Source: Periweissella cryptocerci (GTDB taxonomy: Bacteria; Bacillota; Bacilli; Lactobacillales; Lactobacillaceae). Taken from it: 64,000 nt of DNA. The stretch lies in contig NZ_CP037940.1 in assembly GCF_004358325.1 (NCBI RefSeq), forward strand, positions 558,001 to 622,000, read 5' to 3'. The first letter of the stretch is position 1, and each line of letters starts with the position of its first letter. Shown here in pieces: positions 9,436 through 19,329 of the stretch. Position numbers and translations under genes: made by a program. Below the pieces are notes generated by a model, which did not search any database, was not told where the DNA came from, and worked only from the letters and a program-made list of their open reading frames with translations.

Positions 9436-11583
9436 TTAGTTTAATTTTACTTGAATTTCCTGTTTGGGCTGCAAAACCGTTCCCGATTTAATACTTTGTT
9501 TAGTAATGAAACCAGCGCCATCTGTCACCATTTGAATCTTGGCGAGCGAAGCAAACGTCAAAGCATCATTCTTAGTCCATCCCATCATATTAGGCATGGT
9601 TACAGAACCACCAGTATCCATAAAGATACGTTGTGCTTCAAGTTGTTCGGTTAAAGCATCTGGAAATTGGCGCGTAACTTTTTTACCATTACCAATAACA
9701 ACTGGTAAGAACTTGGCTTTTGTTAATAGTTTATTCGCATTTTCCACTGTTTTATCTCGGACATCTGGCACAATTGCAATTGAAGTTTCCGTTTGATGTG
9801 ACTCGTCCATCTTCAATGCTTGTTCCATTACCGGCCGGAAGACGTTGGCAATTGATTTACTAATTGGTTCAGCAATGCGGTGTGGTTGGTTCAGCGTAAT
9901 ATACATCACATAACGTGGTTTATTAGCTGGTACCATCCCAACCCATGAGTGAATCACATTTTCATCCCCCACAGTGTAACCTTTTGCCGTTGAAATTTGT
10001 GCAGTCCCAGTCTTACCAGCAACTTTAAATCCTGGAATTTTATAACTTATCCCAGTACCGTATGATTTGTAGACTACATCTTGCATTACTTTACGGACTT
10101 TTTTAGCAGTTGTGGCCTTAATTGGTTCGCCAATTACCGTCCGCTTACCACTGTAAATAACTTTTTTCGTCGCTGGATCAACCACTTTATCAATGAAATA
10201 TGGTTTCAATTCTTGACCATTCCCAGCAACAGCACTAAAGGCTTGCATCATTTGCATCGGGGTCACTCGAATACCTTGACCAAAAGCCGTATTAGCTTGC
10301 TCAATCGGATATTGGAACTGCATGCCACCGGCCGTTTCGTTAGCCAGGCCACTATCAGTTGATTTATTCATATGGAAAGCTTCGAGGTACTTTTTCCATG
10401 TTGTTGGTCCCATTTGTTGTTCAACGTGCGCCATAGCAACGTTAGATGAGCGGGCAAATCCTTGTTTGTAAGGAATCATTCCCCAACCTTTAGGATCCCA
10501 ATCGGTTACCTTTTGGCCGTCAATCAAGTATGTTCCTGATTGATACAAAGCTTTAGGATGCCAGTTTCCACTATCAATTGCCGCCGATAACGTTAAGACC
10601 TTCATTGTCGAACCTGGTTCATAGGCACTTTCAACTAGCAAGTTTTGCCATAGTTTATCAATCCCAACCCGCGTTGTCGCATCAAATGTTGGCCGTTGCG
10701 TGGCGGCGACAATTGCCCCAGTTCGGGCATCCATCACCATTGCCGTAGCATCGACGGGATTTGACTGACTTTGTAAGCGGGTCATTTCTGATTCGAGCAA
10801 CGTTTGGAGCTTACTATCAAGCGTGGTATACACATCGTCCCCGTTTTTGACTGGTTTACCTTTAGTTGAATCATCAACTGAATAGCCCGGTGCGGCTTTG
10901 ATTTCTTTAATCCCATTGTGGCCGGCTAAATCAGTATTATATTCTTTTTCAATCCCCATCGTCCCAATTAGCGAAATCGCGCCCGTTTTTTCATTAAGCG
11001 TTGGTTGCGCAATCCCAATCAAGTGTGAGGCAAATATCCCATTCGGATACAAACGTGCAGGTTGCTTCGTAAACGCAATTCCTGGTAATTTTTCCGCTAG
11101 AATTTTATCATGTGTTTCAATTGATAAGTTTGAACCAGCGTTCCCAAATTCCACTTGAAAGGCATTATGATTAACAGGATTTAATGCTTTTAAAATTTGT
11201 TTCTTCGACAGTTTAAGATACTTTGATAATACGGTCGCCGTCTTATCCTTATCCACGACATACATTGGTTTACCATCAATACCCCGTTGTTGTTTATTTA
11301 ACACGGCATAAATCGAGTAAATGTTAGTATTTTCAGCTAACAAACCGCCGCTTTGATCAAAAATATCGCCCCGTTTTGCATTTACAACTTGAGTTTGCAT
11401 ATATATTTTACGGGCAGCCGTTGATAAATTATGTCCCTTAACTTCTTTTCCACCGGCGACATATAAAAAACGACCGCCTAGTACTAGGAAAATAGCAATC
11501 ACGGCAACAAAGAAAATTATCCCCGCTACGCGACTGTTATTACGGACCCGTTCACTGTGCAATCGTTTTTTTTTCGTATTCAT
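9436..11583 (-). CDS. Class B penicillin-binding protein, PBP2x/FtsI type, with PASTA repeats
   Basis: Septal transpeptidase that crosslinks peptidoglycan. The protein is 715 aa, with one N-terminal membrane anchor (about 20-42), a dimerisation domain, and the transpeptidase motifs STMK (S325-K328), SSN (379-381) and KTG (524-526). About 120 C-terminal residues contain two PASTA-like segments, one starting near IVPDVRDKTVENA and one near VTMPNMMGWTKNDA. The ATG overlaps the ftsL stop (TAATG), so translation is coupled. The position in the cluster corresponds to pbpX/ftsI of other lactobacilli. Confidence 0.95.
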   Translation of the reverse strand: MNTKKKRLHSERVRNNSRVAGIIFFVAVIAIFLVLGGRFLYVAGGKEVKGHNLSTAARKIYMQTQVVNAKRGDIFDQSGGLLAENTNIYSIYAVLNKQQRGIDGKPMYVVDKDKTATVLSKYLKLSKKQILKALNPVNHNAFQVEFGNAGSNLSIETHDKILAEKLPGIAFTKQPARLYPNGIFASHLIGIAQPTLNEKTGAISLIGTMGIEKEYNTDLAGHNGIKEIKAAPGYSVDDSTKGKPVKNGDDVYTTLDSKLQTLLESEMTRLQSQSNPVDATAMVMDARTGAIVAATQRPTFDATTRVGIDKLWQNLLVESAYEPGSTMKVLTLSAAIDSGNWHPKALYQSGTYLIDGQKVTDWDPKGWGMIPYKQGFARSSNVAMAHVEQQMGPTTWKKYLEAFHMNKSTDSGLANETAGGMQFQYPIEQANTAFGQGIRVTPMQMMQAFSAVAGNGQELKPYFIDKVVDPATKKVIYSGKRTVIGEPIKATTAKKVRKVMQDVVYKSYGTGISYKIPGFKVAGKTGTAQISTAKGYTVGDENVIHSWVGMVPANKPRYVMYITLNQPHRIAEPISKSIANVFRPVMEQALKMDESHQTETSIAIVPDVRDKTVENANKLLTKAKFLPVVIGNGKKVTRQFPDALTEQLEAQRIFMDTGGSVTMPNMMGWTKNDALTFASLAKIQMVTDGAGFITKQSIKSGTVLQPKQEIQVKLN

Positions 11584-11957
11584 TACTTGCTAACATTCCT
11601 TATACTTTGGTTCGCAAGACTCAAACCGTATTTGTTAGCCACTTTTTGTAATCGACTATGGCTAGACAATTCATTGATTTCTTGCTTTAAGTTAGAATTT
11701 TGGCTACCAATCTTGTCGATACGTGTTTGTGAAGTAGCCAAGTTACGGTTGGCATTGTTCACAGCAACTGATGACGCCACGACAAATACCAAAAGCAATG
11801 ATACCACTAAACCGCATGCACCGCACAAAATAAATTCTTTATGCGTCCAGCGGGCACGACTCATTTGTCCAGACTGATCAGGCAAAACGCGCAAATTTGG
11901 CTGTTTGTTAGGTTGGGGTTGTTCTAAGGGCAATGCTCGTGCGTTATTTTGTGCCAT
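11583..11957 (-). CDS. ftsL: Cell division protein FtsL
   Basis: Small bitopic divisome protein, partner of DivIB and DivIC. It is 124 aa: a basic N-terminus, one membrane segment (about residues 43-67, CGACGLVVSLLLVFVVASS), then a short coiled coil (NSNLKQEINELSSHS) ending near the C-terminus. Sequence conservation is low in this family, so the call rests on topology and on the invariable rsmH-ftsL-pbp order. Confidence 0.9.
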   Translation of the reverse strand: MAQNNARALPLEQPQPNKQPNLRVLPDQSGQMSRARWTHKEFILCGACGLVVSLLLVFVVASSVAVNNANRNLATSQTRIDKIGSQNSNLKQEINELSSHSRLQKVANKYGLSLANQSIRNVSK

Positions 11958-11975
11958 ATCAATATTTTCTTTCTT

Positions 11976-12920
11976 TTATTTTATCCGTTCAATAATTCGT
12001 AATTTAGCTGAGTGTGAACGGTGATTTGCTTCCAATTCAGCTTCACTTGGTAAAATCGGTTTGCGCGATACTAACCGGTAATCAGGTTGCATTTCATCGG
12101 GAATAACTGGTAAACCTTGTGGCAAATCAGGAATCTCCGTTTTTTCTTTAAACATCGCCTTCACAATGCGATCTTCCAATGATTGGAAAGTAATCACAGA
12201 AATGCGACCACCCACGTTAAGTAAATCTAGTGCTTGTTCTAGCGATGTTTCTAATGCACCTAATTCATCGTTCACAGCAATGCGGATTGCTTGGAAACTT
12301 TTCTTAGCTGGGTGTCCACCATGACGACGCGCGCCCATTGGGATTGCTTCTTTAATGATATCCACCAATTCAAAGGTCGTTTCAATTGGTTGTTGGTCAC
12401 GATGTCGTTCAATTGAACGGGCAATTTGTTTAGCAAACTTTTCATCACCATAACGGCTCAAAATTCGCATCAAATCATTGAATGACCAGTCATTAACAAT
12501 GGTGCGGGCATTTAGCTCTTGGTTTTGATCCATCCGCATATCAAGTGGTGCGTCGTAGTTATATGAGAAACCACGTTGTCCATCATCAAATTGGGGAGAA
12601 GAAACACCTAAGTCGTAAACCATTCCATCGAAACCGGTTACACCAAGTTCAGCTAAAGCTTCCCGTAAATTACGGAAATTGCTCTTAACCAATACCACAC
12701 GCCCATCAGCGATTTCACTAGCCAAATTTTCTTGGTTATAATTTAACGCCGTATCATCTTGGTCAAACGCATACAACGTTCCGGTAGTTAATTTTGAAGC
12801 AATTAAACCGGAGTGGCCGCCACCACCAAGTGTTCCATCAGCGTAAATGCCGTCCGGTTGGATGTTCAACCCGTCAACTGCTTCATTTAATAAAACTGTG
12901 ATGTGATTGAACTCTGCCAT
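11976..12920 (-). CDS. rsmH: 16S rRNA (cytosine-1402 N4)-methyltransferase
   Basis: RsmH (MraW) methylates C1402 of 16S rRNA using SAM. The product is 314 aa with the SAM-binding [10 protein letters not shown] motif near residue 32 and the [17 protein letters not shown] motif typical of the family. AGAGGTTGG precedes ATG 12920. It is the second gene after mraZ, as in nearly all dcw clusters. Confidence 0.97.
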   Translation of the reverse strand: MAEFNHITVLLNEAVDGLNIQPDGIYADGTLGGGGHSGLIASKLTTGTLYAFDQDDTALNYNQENLASEIADGRVVLVKSNFRNLREALAELGVTGFDGMVYDLGVSSPQFDDGQRGFSYNYDAPLDMRMDQNQELNARTIVNDWSFNDLMRILSRYGDEKFAKQIARSIERHRDQQPIETTFELVDIIKEAIPMGARRHGGHPAKKSFQAIRIAVNDELGALETSLEQALDLLNVGGRISVITFQSLEDRIVKAMFKEKTEIPDLPQGLPVIPDEMQPDYRLVSRKPILPSEAELEANHRSHSAKLRIIERIK

Positions 12921-12949
12921 CAAACCAACCTCTTCTTTTTCTTTTTTTG

Positions 12950-13381
12950 TTAAAAGTTAAAATCTACCAAACCATCAGCGATATCATCAAAATTTTCTGC
13001 TGTATCTGCTGTGTAATCTTGCCAACTCTGCGCATCCCAGATTTCAAAACCGTTCCCTGAACCGGTGACGATGGTATCTTTAGCAATTTGGGCGTATTCA
13101 CGTAATGTTTGGGGAATTGTTACACGTCCTTGCTTATCAAATTCAGCTTCCGTTGCACTTGAAAAAACAAAACGCTTAAATGCTCGTGCTTCTTTGTTAG
13201 TCATAGGAAGCTCGTTTAGTTTGCTTTCAAACTTATCCCATTCATCTAATGGAAAACCATAAAGTGAATGTTCAAGCCACTTAATCAAAATAAATTGATC
13301 GCCCAATTGGTTACGAAATTTGGCAGGAATGATTAGTCGACCTTTTGTATCAACTGTATGTGAGTATTCACCCATGAACAT
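12950..13381 (-). CDS. mraZ: Transcriptional regulator MraZ
   Basis: MraZ is an AbrB-fold DNA-binding protein that represses its own dcw operon by binding short direct repeats upstream. The product is exactly 143 aa, the typical length, starting [20 protein letters not shown], with a second copy of the fold near [17 protein letters not shown]. The ATG at 13381 follows AGGGTAGG. Four matching GTGG boxes lie about 70-100 nt upstream. Confidence 0.97.
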   Translation of the reverse strand: MFMGEYSHTVDTKGRLIIPAKFRNQLGDQFILIKWLEHSLYGFPLDEWDKFESKLNELPMTNKEARAFKRFVFSSATEAEFDKQGRVTIPQTLREYAQIAKDTIVTGSGNGFEIWDAQSWQDYTADTAENFDDIADGLVDFNF

Positions 13382-13449
13382 ATTAGTCGTTCCTACCCTT
13401 CCGTTAGATTGTGCGATTTTTAGTTAAATTAAAGCATATATATAATTTA

Positions 13450-13483
13450 CCACATTCCCCCACTATCTACCACCACTCCCCAC
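13450..13483 (-). promoter_or_regulatory. MraZ operator: four GTGG boxes at exact 10-bp spacing
   Basis: On the plus strand CCAC occurs at 13450, 13460, 13470 and 13480; on the minus strand this reads as four GTGG repeats in the same orientation, one per helical turn, just before the AT-rich likely -10 region (TATATAT, about 13437-13445). Evenly spaced TGGG/GTGG boxes are the known target of MraZ in other bacteria. Autoregulation here is inferred from that. Confidence 0.8.
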
Positions 13484-13511
13484 CAACTTCTAAAAAAATT
13501 ATTAAGTTCGC

Positions 13512-13550
13512 AAAAAAACAGCACTTTGCAAATACGCAAAGTGCTGTTAT
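13512..13550 (-). terminator. Intrinsic terminator of the DUF3397 gene
   Basis: A 13-bp perfect stem (AACAGCACTTTGC and its complement) with a short loop is followed by seven Ts on the minus strand. It separates the upstream gene from the mraZ promoter. Confidence 0.85.
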
Positions 13551-13596
13551 ATCAACGTTTAAGAATTGTGGGACAAAGTGGTGCCTAAGTGGGGGA

Positions 13597-13959
13597 TTAT
13601 CCCAAAATTAAGCCAAAAACCAACAAAATTACATAAACTACGGGAAAGAAGATATCTGACATCCGCCAATATGCAACCAAGTAGCTTTGGTATGTGAAAT
13701 TTTGTTGCCAAAAACCGCGAAAAATCACATAGGCAATGGCTAACAACAGCCACGCAATCAGCAAATAAGGAACAAATGACCAACCAAATATTTGATAACT
13801 TAACATATGAATATTCAAAAGGACAAATGGCGCTAAAATATCTGCGATTTGAAGATTTCGGGGAACGTAACGATAAAATGTCCGCCGTGCAACGAAAAGT
13901 GCCGTAAACACAACTACTGTAATTAACAGCATCACTGACCAAGGCATCAAAACAGCCAT
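13597..13959 (-). CDS. DUF3397 family membrane protein
   Basis: A 120-aa protein with about four membrane segments and few charges outside a central basic loop (RRTFYRYVPRN). Size, topology and its place just upstream of mraZ match the DUF3397 proteins of lactobacilli. Function is unknown. It ends at a strong terminator, so it is probably transcribed apart from the dcw operon. Confidence 0.8.
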   Translation of the reverse strand: MAVLMPWSVMLLITVVVFTALFVARRTFYRYVPRNLQIADILAPFVLLNIHMLSYQIFGWSFVPYLLIAWLLLAIAYVIFRGFWQQNFTYQSYLVAYWRMSDIFFPVVYVILLVFGLILG

Positions 13960-14114
13960 TATTCATCTTCTCCTTTATATATTATTAATTTTTGCGAGCA
14001 CTATTTAAAGAAACAATAAAATAAGCATACAATAACGTAGGATTATCTTGCAAGGGACAAATTTTCCATGTACAATTTTTGGAAAGAGATTTAGAAAGAG
14101 TGTGATATTAAATT

Positions 14115-14249
14115 ATGTATGAAGAAGATGGATCTAAGAAGAAAAAAACAGGTTTCCAAAAATTTACAATGGTCATGGTATGGCTAATGATTATTGTCAC
14201 TATTCTCGGGGTCGTACTTGGCGCCGCTGGTGGTTTAGGCTTAATCTAG
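14115..14249 (+). CDS. DUF4044-like microprotein (44 aa)
   Basis: A short ORF: MYEEDGSKKKKTGFQKF, then one hydrophobic helix (about residues 19-43, MVMVWLMIIVTILG). This basic-head, single-span pattern matches the DUF4044 small membrane proteins often found beside DUF3397/mraZ in lactobacilli. No strong ribosome binding site is seen (AGAAAGAG lies somewhat far upstream). A terminator follows within 40 nt. Function unknown. Confidence 0.7.
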   Translation: MYEEDGSKKKKTGFQKFTMVMVWLMIIVTILGVVLGAAGGLGLI

Positions 14250-14284
14250 TAGCAAAGTAACCCGAAATTTAATATTTATTTGTT

Positions 14285-14323
14285 AAAGGTGATCGCACTT
14301 ATTATGTGTAATCACCTTTTTTC
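14285..14323 (+). terminator. Intrinsic terminator after the DUF4044 gene
   Basis: AAAGGTGAT pairs with ATCACCTTT and is followed by a T run. Confidence 0.8.
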
Positions 14324-14354
14324 GGCTGCAAAAGCAAAGAACAAGGTCCATTTG

Positions 14355-14615
14355 TTCTAGCGCGGGATTCGCATCATTTGTGTACTTTTATTTATGAACA
14401 CTCACGTACCACGGAATATAGGTACTAGTTTTGAGCACATTACAAAATCAACGATAACTGATTTAATTGAACCCATACCCCACGAACTAATTTTGATTAG
14501 TGTTATTTTACATATTATAAATTCTAAACAACCACCAAATTACTGCTCATTTAGACTTGCGCATTATTTTAGCGACTCAGTTGGCTTTCAATGTACTTCA
14601 GCCCACGTCAGATGG
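14355..14615. repeat. Dispersed non-coding repeat, copy R1
   Basis: This stretch begins TTCTAGCGCGGGATT and ends with CCCACGTCAGATGG; the two ends are imperfect inverted repeats (about 11 of 15). In reverse complement its interior aligns over two long blocks with 58180-58510 (shared words include TGCTCAAAACTAGT and AATCAAAATT). An open frame at 14394-14648 is judged spurious. Otherwise the gap before rny holds nothing further except the rny terminator. Confidence 0.75.
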
Positions 14616-14637
14616 TCTAAGAGCCCAAAGCACAAAG

Positions 14638-14676
14638 AAAAAGGCTAGTTATCAATTAAATGACAACTAGCCTACT
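14638..14676 (-). terminator. Intrinsic terminator of rny
   Basis: On the minus strand AGGCTAGTTGTC pairs with GATAACTAGCCT and is followed by TTTTT. Confidence 0.85.
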
Positions 14677-14685
14677 TCATTTTAA

Positions 14686-16269
14686 TTATTGTGCAATCGC
14701 AACATTGCGTGTTTCACGAATTACCGTAACCTTGATATGACCTGGGTAATCCAAGTCATGTTCAATTTGGTTCTTCACGTCACGTGCAACAATTGCAGCT
14801 TCCAAATCGCCAACCGCTTCCGGTTGCACCATCACGCGGATCTCACGACCTGCTTGAATAGCGAATGATTTTTCAACTCCGTCAAAGCCATTCGCAATTG
14901 TTTCCAATTGTTTCAAACGTTGAACGTAATTTTCGAGCGATTCAGAACGTGCTCCTGGACGAGCAGCTGAAATCGCATCTGCTGATGCTACCAACACAGC
15001 AATCACAGATTGAGGTTCTTCATCCCCGTGGTGTGATGCAATTGTGTTAATAACAACAGGCTTTTCGTGATACTTGGAAGTGATTTCAATCCCAAGTTCC
15101 ACGTGCGAGCCTTCGACTTCGTGGTCGACGGCTTTACCAATATCGTGTAATAATCCGGCGCGTTTGGCAAGAGTAACATCTTCGCCAAGTTCAGCGGCTA
15201 AAATACCTGATAGTTTTGCAACTTCGATTGAGTGAGTGAGAACATTTTGACCATAAGAAGTCCGGTAGTTCATCCGACCGATAATCTTGATTAAATCGGG
15301 GTGAATCCCATGAATTCCCAAATCAAAGACAGCTTGTTCACCAGTTTCACGGATTTTTTCATCCATTTCTTTGCGAGCCTTTTCAACCATTTCTTCGATT
15401 CGAGCGGGATGAATCCGACCATCTTGAATTAATTTTTCTAAGGCAAGCTTAGCAATTTCGCGACGAATTGGATCAAAACCAGAAAGCACAACAGCTTCTG
15501 GTGTATCATCAATAATCAAATCAATCCCAGTTAAGGTTTCAATTGTACGAATATTGCGACCTTCACGACCAATAATTCGGCCCTTCATGTCATCACTTGG
15601 CAAGTTAACGACTGAGACGGTTGTTTCAGAAACCATATCAGCTGCAGAACGTTGAATAGCTTGAACAACAATGTTCTTCGCCCGCTTTTCAGCTTCAGCG
15701 TTTGCTTCGTCTTCACTTTCCTTAATTAACATGCCACGTTCATGCGACAAGTTTTGCTTTGTTTCACTCAAAATCAGGTCACGAGCTTCACTGGTTTCCA
15801 AACCAGCAACTCGTTGTAATTCAGCATCGCGTTCCTCAACGAGAGCTAAAGCTTTTGCTTGGAGTTTTTGTACATTGTCATTATCACGACTAAGTTTATC
15901 TTCCTTAGTTGTAATAGTGGCTTCACGCTTTTCCAATGCAACATCCTTACGATCCAATGATGATTCACGTTGTAACAAACGGTCTTCTTGCTTTTGAACT
16001 TCGACACGACGGTCCTTCAGTTCATTTTCAACTTGCGTTCGGTACTTGTGACTAGCATCCTTAGCTTCGATTTCAGCTTCTTTTTTCAAAGTTAACGCTT
16101 CTTTTTCGAGCGTCTTAGCTTCTTTCTTAGCTTGGGCAAGGAAGTCTTCAGCAGTTTGGTGGGCCTTGATTAATGTCTTTTCGTAAGTGTTCTTACGCAC
16201 GAAATAACCAACACCAGCACCAATTACTAATCCTAACACGGCGACTATTGCTGCCAAAGATCCTGACAT
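14686..16269 (-). CDS. rny: Ribonuclease Y
   Basis: Membrane-anchored endoribonuclease that starts bulk mRNA decay in Gram-positive bacteria. The product is 527 aa: an N-terminal membrane helix (about residues 5-24), a long coiled coil rich in Glu/Lys (about 30-190), a KH RNA-binding domain ([15 protein letters not shown]), then an HD domain with the LLHDIGKA motif. I chose ATG 16269 because GGAGG sits 6 nt upstream; the frame is open for nine more codons. It has its own terminator. Confidence 0.96.
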   Translation of the reverse strand: MSGSLAAIVAVLGLVIGAGVGYFVRKNTYEKTLIKAHQTAEDFLAQAKKEAKTLEKEALTLKKEAEIEAKDASHKYRTQVENELKDRRVEVQKQEDRLLQRESSLDRKDVALEKREATITTKEDKLSRDNDNVQKLQAKALALVEERDAELQRVAGLETSEARDLILSETKQNLSHERGMLIKESEDEANAEAEKRAKNIVVQAIQRSAADMVSETTVSVVNLPSDDMKGRIIGREGRNIRTIETLTGIDLIIDDTPEAVVLSGFDPIRREIAKLALEKLIQDGRIHPARIEEMVEKARKEMDEKIRETGEQAVFDLGIHGIHPDLIKIIGRMNYRTSYGQNVLTHSIEVAKLSGILAAELGEDVTLAKRAGLLHDIGKAVDHEVEGSHVELGIEITSKYHEKPVVINTIASHHGDEEPQSVIAVLVASADAISAARPGARSESLENYVQRLKQLETIANGFDGVEKSFAIQAGREIRVMVQPEAVGDLEAAIVARDVKNQIEHDLDYPGHIKVTVIRETRNVAIAQ

Positions 16270-16433
16270 AATGCCTCCATGCGTGCAGTTTTGCAAATTG
16301 TGTTATGCAATTTATTTTTCAAAGTTGTAATATTTGATTCATACACATACTCCATTCTATGGTTATTATGTCACTAAGTCAATAAAAAAGGTGGATTATT
16401 ATGCACGCTTCTCCAGTGCTACGCTATCAAAAT

Positions 16434-16871
16434 TCACTCAGTACCTGCCACCGATTCCTCGGCATTCTTTTCAGCTAACAACGTTGCCTGAAATTCGGCA
16501 TCATTTTTTAATTTAAAAATTTCCGCATAATCGAATTGTGGTACCATGATTTCACGTCCATACAAGCGCATGGGTACTTTACGTGCAACCGGTAGAATTC
16601 CCGTGCTTGTTAACGCTTTACGCATATCCTTGTCGATACCCAAAATGTCTTCAACTTCAAATGGCCGTAGCGTTTGTCTTGTGCTTGCCCATTCTAACAA
16701 CTCGTCTTGTAAAGCCTCACTGTTACAATACAAATCTACTAAGCGACAAACTAATTCCCCTTTAGCTAAATCTGTATCTACTGGTTTAACGCTGAATCCA
16801 GTCAAACCCTCTAATAAGTCCTCCACCGATAAATTCATTAATAGCGGGGCAATCTGTGCAATCATTTCCAT
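16434..16871 (-). CDS. Hypothetical 145-aa protein
   Basis: I do not recognise this protein. It is acidic and mostly helical by composition, with no signal peptide or membrane span and a Glu-rich C-terminus. ATG 16871 is chosen because GAGG lies 9 nt upstream; the frame is open 24 codons further. A segment like LRPFEVEDILGIDKDMRKAL could be a helix-turn-helix-like fold, but I cannot support that. It lies between rny and rpmF, each with its own terminator, so it is probably transcribed alone. Confidence 0.6.
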   Translation of the reverse strand: MEMIAQIAPLLMNLSVEDLLEGLTGFSVKPVDTDLAKGELVCRLVDLYCNSEALQDELLEWASTRQTLRPFEVEDILGIDKDMRKALTSTGILPVARKVPMRLYGREIMVPQFDYAEIFKLKNDAEFQATLLAEKNAEESVAGTE

Positions 16872-16996
16872 TATGCTATTCCTCACATTTCCTAAAATCA
16901 AAATAATATGAACATGAATAGGTATCAGACACTGCGCAGCCAAATCCCTATCATAAATAACATACGAAATTTTACCGTGGAATTTTTAAAAAGCGC

Positions 16997-17039
16997 AAAA
17001 AAAATACCGATTACTATTAAAAAATAGCAATCAGTATAA
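16997..17039 (-). terminator. Intrinsic terminator of rpmF
   Basis: On the minus strand ATACTGATTGCTATT pairs imperfectly with AATAGTAATCGGTAT, followed by a run of Ts. Confidence 0.7.
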
Positions 17040-17048
17040 TTTTTGGTC

Positions 17049-17228
17049 TTACTTAGCTGACTTAACAACTTCTTGACCGTTGTAGAAGCCACATGATGCA
17101 CAAACATAGTGTGACTTACGTAATTCTCCACAGTTTGGGCAAGCGCTCATACCTGCGGCAACAAGCTTGATGTGACCGCGACGGGCACGCTTGTTAGACT
17201 TTGAAGTCTTGTGTGATGGAACTGCCAT
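17049..17228 (-). CDS. rpmF: 50S ribosomal protein L32
   Basis: 59-aa ribosomal protein: [19 protein letters not shown] then a zinc ribbon with two CxxC pairs (CPNC and CASC). All four Cys are present, so this is the zinc-binding form. The ATG at 17228 follows AAGGAGGAC. It sits 65 nt downstream of yceD, the standard pairing. Confidence 0.97.
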   Translation of the reverse strand: MAVPSHKTSKSNKRARRGHIKLVAAGMSACPNCGELRKSHYVCASCGFYNGQEVVKSAK

Positions 17229-17293
17229 AGTAATAGTCCTCCTTATAAAATTTATATCCACGCGTGTTACAAATTTAATGTCTGCTACACTCC

Positions 17294-17839
17294 CTAATCC
17301 TGATCAGGGAATAAGTCTTTGAGTTTAGCGAGACGTGGATCAATAGTAGTAGTTTCGGCTTTTTGGGCTTCGAGTTGTTGTTCAGTAACAACTTCCCAAT
17401 CATGACCAGATGGCAACTTAATGTCATCCTCGTCTTCGTCCTCAGCCAAGATTTGCAAAGGAATTTGAAGTAATAAATACTCCTCCACCGCTTCATCAAA
17501 ATTCAATACATCGTTATCTAATAAGATTACTGAATCGGTAATCTCATAACGATCCAAATGACTTTCATCAGAAGTATATGTTTCATCAATATCGAAATCA
17601 AGTGGCAAATCCACCGGCTTCAATGAACGTGATGAAGGCACAACCATCTGACCCGTCACATGGGCATGAATGTAGACGTCTTCGTTTCGGTATTCAAGGA
17701 AACCTTGCACTTCAACGGGCGTGACATCTAAGATGAATTCAGGGAATCGCTTTAAAACATCTTCCTTGAGATCTAATGTTTCCGTAATTTGAAGAGCTTC
17801 CTCTTTGTACTTACGTAGTTCAAGCAATGACCATTTCAT
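17294..17839 (-). CDS. yceD: YceD family protein (DUF177)
   Basis: A 181-aa cytoplasmic protein of the YceD/DUF177 family, linked to 23S rRNA accumulation in other bacteria. It has the family pattern: N-terminal helix, central beta-rich part ([22 protein letters not shown]; here the usual C-x-R-C is replaced by VVPSSR), an acidic linker (EDEDEDD) and a terminal [11 protein letters not shown] motif. It precedes rpmF in the same direction, a conserved gene pair that supports the call. Confidence 0.9.
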   Translation of the reverse strand: MKWSLLELRKYKEEALQITETLDLKEDVLKRFPEFILDVTPVEVQGFLEYRNEDVYIHAHVTGQMVVPSSRSLKPVDLPLDFDIDETYTSDESHLDRYEITDSVILLDNDVLNFDEAVEEYLLLQIPLQILAEDEDEDDIKLPSGHDWEVVTEQQLEAQKAETTTIDPRLAKLKDLFPDQD

Positions 17840-17938
17840 AGTGGTTCCTCCTTTTGCAACTTATCAAGTATACCCGATACACCTAATTACGTCAAAGTTT
17901 TTTCACATTTTTTATGATTGCTTTTTTAAAATGTTAAT

Positions 17939-19090
17939 TTAATCAGCTATATCAAGGCTTCTAAGTGGTACCCGGCCAATATTTTGGTCCCGTTTATCAC
18001 CTTTTAATTGCCCATAAATACTATCAACCCGATATTGCAGCTCATACTCACCCTGCCTTAATTCGCGATTAACTTTACTAATTAGTGGTAATGTGAAATC
18101 TTTTTTATTAGTTCGTAACCAAGTTTGACCGCTATTAGAATAACCCAATAAATGTAGCATGGGATGTGCCATGGCATTGTGCATGTCATCGTCTGTCACG
18201 TTTAATAGCGTATACAATAATACCCGTTGAATCCGTGCATACGTAAAGCGTTTTGTTTTGACTTGGTCCATAAAGCTCGCAAAATCAGTGTATCGATAGC
18301 TTGCTTCCTTTATCCGATGCTCTAGCCCCTCGTTCATTTGATAAATGTGCGCTAAATCTTGCGCTGACGTCGTTTGGAGTCGATAACGTAATAACGGCCA
18401 CCAACCGACCGAAAAAGGTGTTACATCGGCTCCAAGGGCTAAATCTTGTGCCGTTTGTTGTGGCACGTATTGCGCAACGTCGGCCGTACTCATACGGATT
18501 GCTGTAGCACTTGCAATATGACCAGCTTCCGGTAAATTATCATCATGATACCCCGCCTGAACCCGTTGAATTGGGGTTAATTTAATGTCGGCATTTAATT
18601 CAATAATTGCCCGTGCATATCCAAATGCTAATATATCATTAGGATCATCCAGACGGACACCGGTAGCTTGCGCAAGTTCTGTATTAAACGCTGAGGCAAA
18701 AGTTTGATTATAACGTTGAAATTCGGCGGCTTGTGTTGGCATTTTGCGGGCTAAGTCTAAAAAATTATATTCGGCATGTTCAACGCCAAAAACAATCTCA
18801 CTCACCCCTAATGCCATAAGCTGCTCCACCGCTCCGCGGGCAAATAAATGCGCTGGTTGAACAGCAGCACTGAATGGCAATTCAAAGACTAAATCGGCCC
18901 CATTTTGTAGCGCTTCATTCGTACGTGTCCATTTATCAAAAAGTGCTGGCTCACCGCGTTGAACATAGTTACCACTCATCATTACGATAACCACATCTGC
19001 ATTAGTTAACCGTTTAGCCAGTTGCAAATGGTATAAGTGCCCATTATGAAAGGGATTGTATTCTGTAATTAGCGCCACGTTTTTTAACAT
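17939..19090 (-). CDS. tmcAL: tRNA(Met) cytidine acetate ligase
   Basis: TmcAL (YlbM) acetylates the wobble cytidine of elongator tRNA-Met using acetate and ATP. The product is 383 aa with the nucleotidyltransferase-like N-terminus ITEYNPFHNGHLYHL, including the HxGH motif. I chose ATG 19090, just after AAAGGTTGGGGG; the open frame extends 19 codons upstream without homology. It is divergent from the Rgg-like regulator gene. Confidence 0.93.
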   Translation of the reverse strand: MLKNVALITEYNPFHNGHLYHLQLAKRLTNADVVIVMMSGNYVQRGEPALFDKWTRTNEALQNGADLVFELPFSAAVQPAHLFARGAVEQLMALGVSEIVFGVEHAEYNFLDLARKMPTQAAEFQRYNQTFASAFNTELAQATGVRLDDPNDILAFGYARAIIELNADIKLTPIQRVQAGYHDDNLPEAGHIASATAIRMSTADVAQYVPQQTAQDLALGADVTPFSVGWWPLLRYRLQTTSAQDLAHIYQMNEGLEHRIKEASYRYTDFASFMDQVKTKRFTYARIQRVLLYTLLNVTDDDMHNAMAHPMLHLLGYSNSGQTWLRTNKKDFTLPLISKVNRELRQGEYELQYRVDSIYGQLKGDKRDQNIGRVPLRSLDIAD

Positions 19091-19247
19091 GTTCCCCCAA
19101 CCTTTCTGATTTTTTCTGTAATTAATTACTTCATTATAACGATTCACTCTTAGTTGCTCAAATATTTTCCTAACTAAAATATCAGGGCTACCATTGTTTA
19201 AAACTTTGACCCCGTCCCAAACATTGAGCTATATTTGCAAGAAAACT

Positions 19248-19297
19248 AGCAATATCGACACGTCAATATTGCTTTTAACCATAACTACCAATATACT
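19248..19297 (+). promoter_or_regulatory. Promoter of the Rgg-like gene with a palindrome over the -35
   Basis: A promoter can be read as TTGCTT (19269-19274), 17-nt spacer, TATACT (19292-19297). The inverted repeat AGCAATAT-N10-ATATTGCT at 19248-19273 runs into the -35 box. Such a site could bind a regulator and allow autoregulation, as is common for Rgg/PlcR-type genes; this is inference. Confidence 0.55.
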
Positions 19298-19329
19298 TTT
19301 ATATAAATAACTAATTAGGGAGTAGACAG

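Noticed and set aside
14394..14648. 84-codon open frame on the plus strand
   Set aside because: It lies within repeat R1, has no ribosome binding site, no recognisable protein features, and the related copy at 58130-58522 does not keep the frame.
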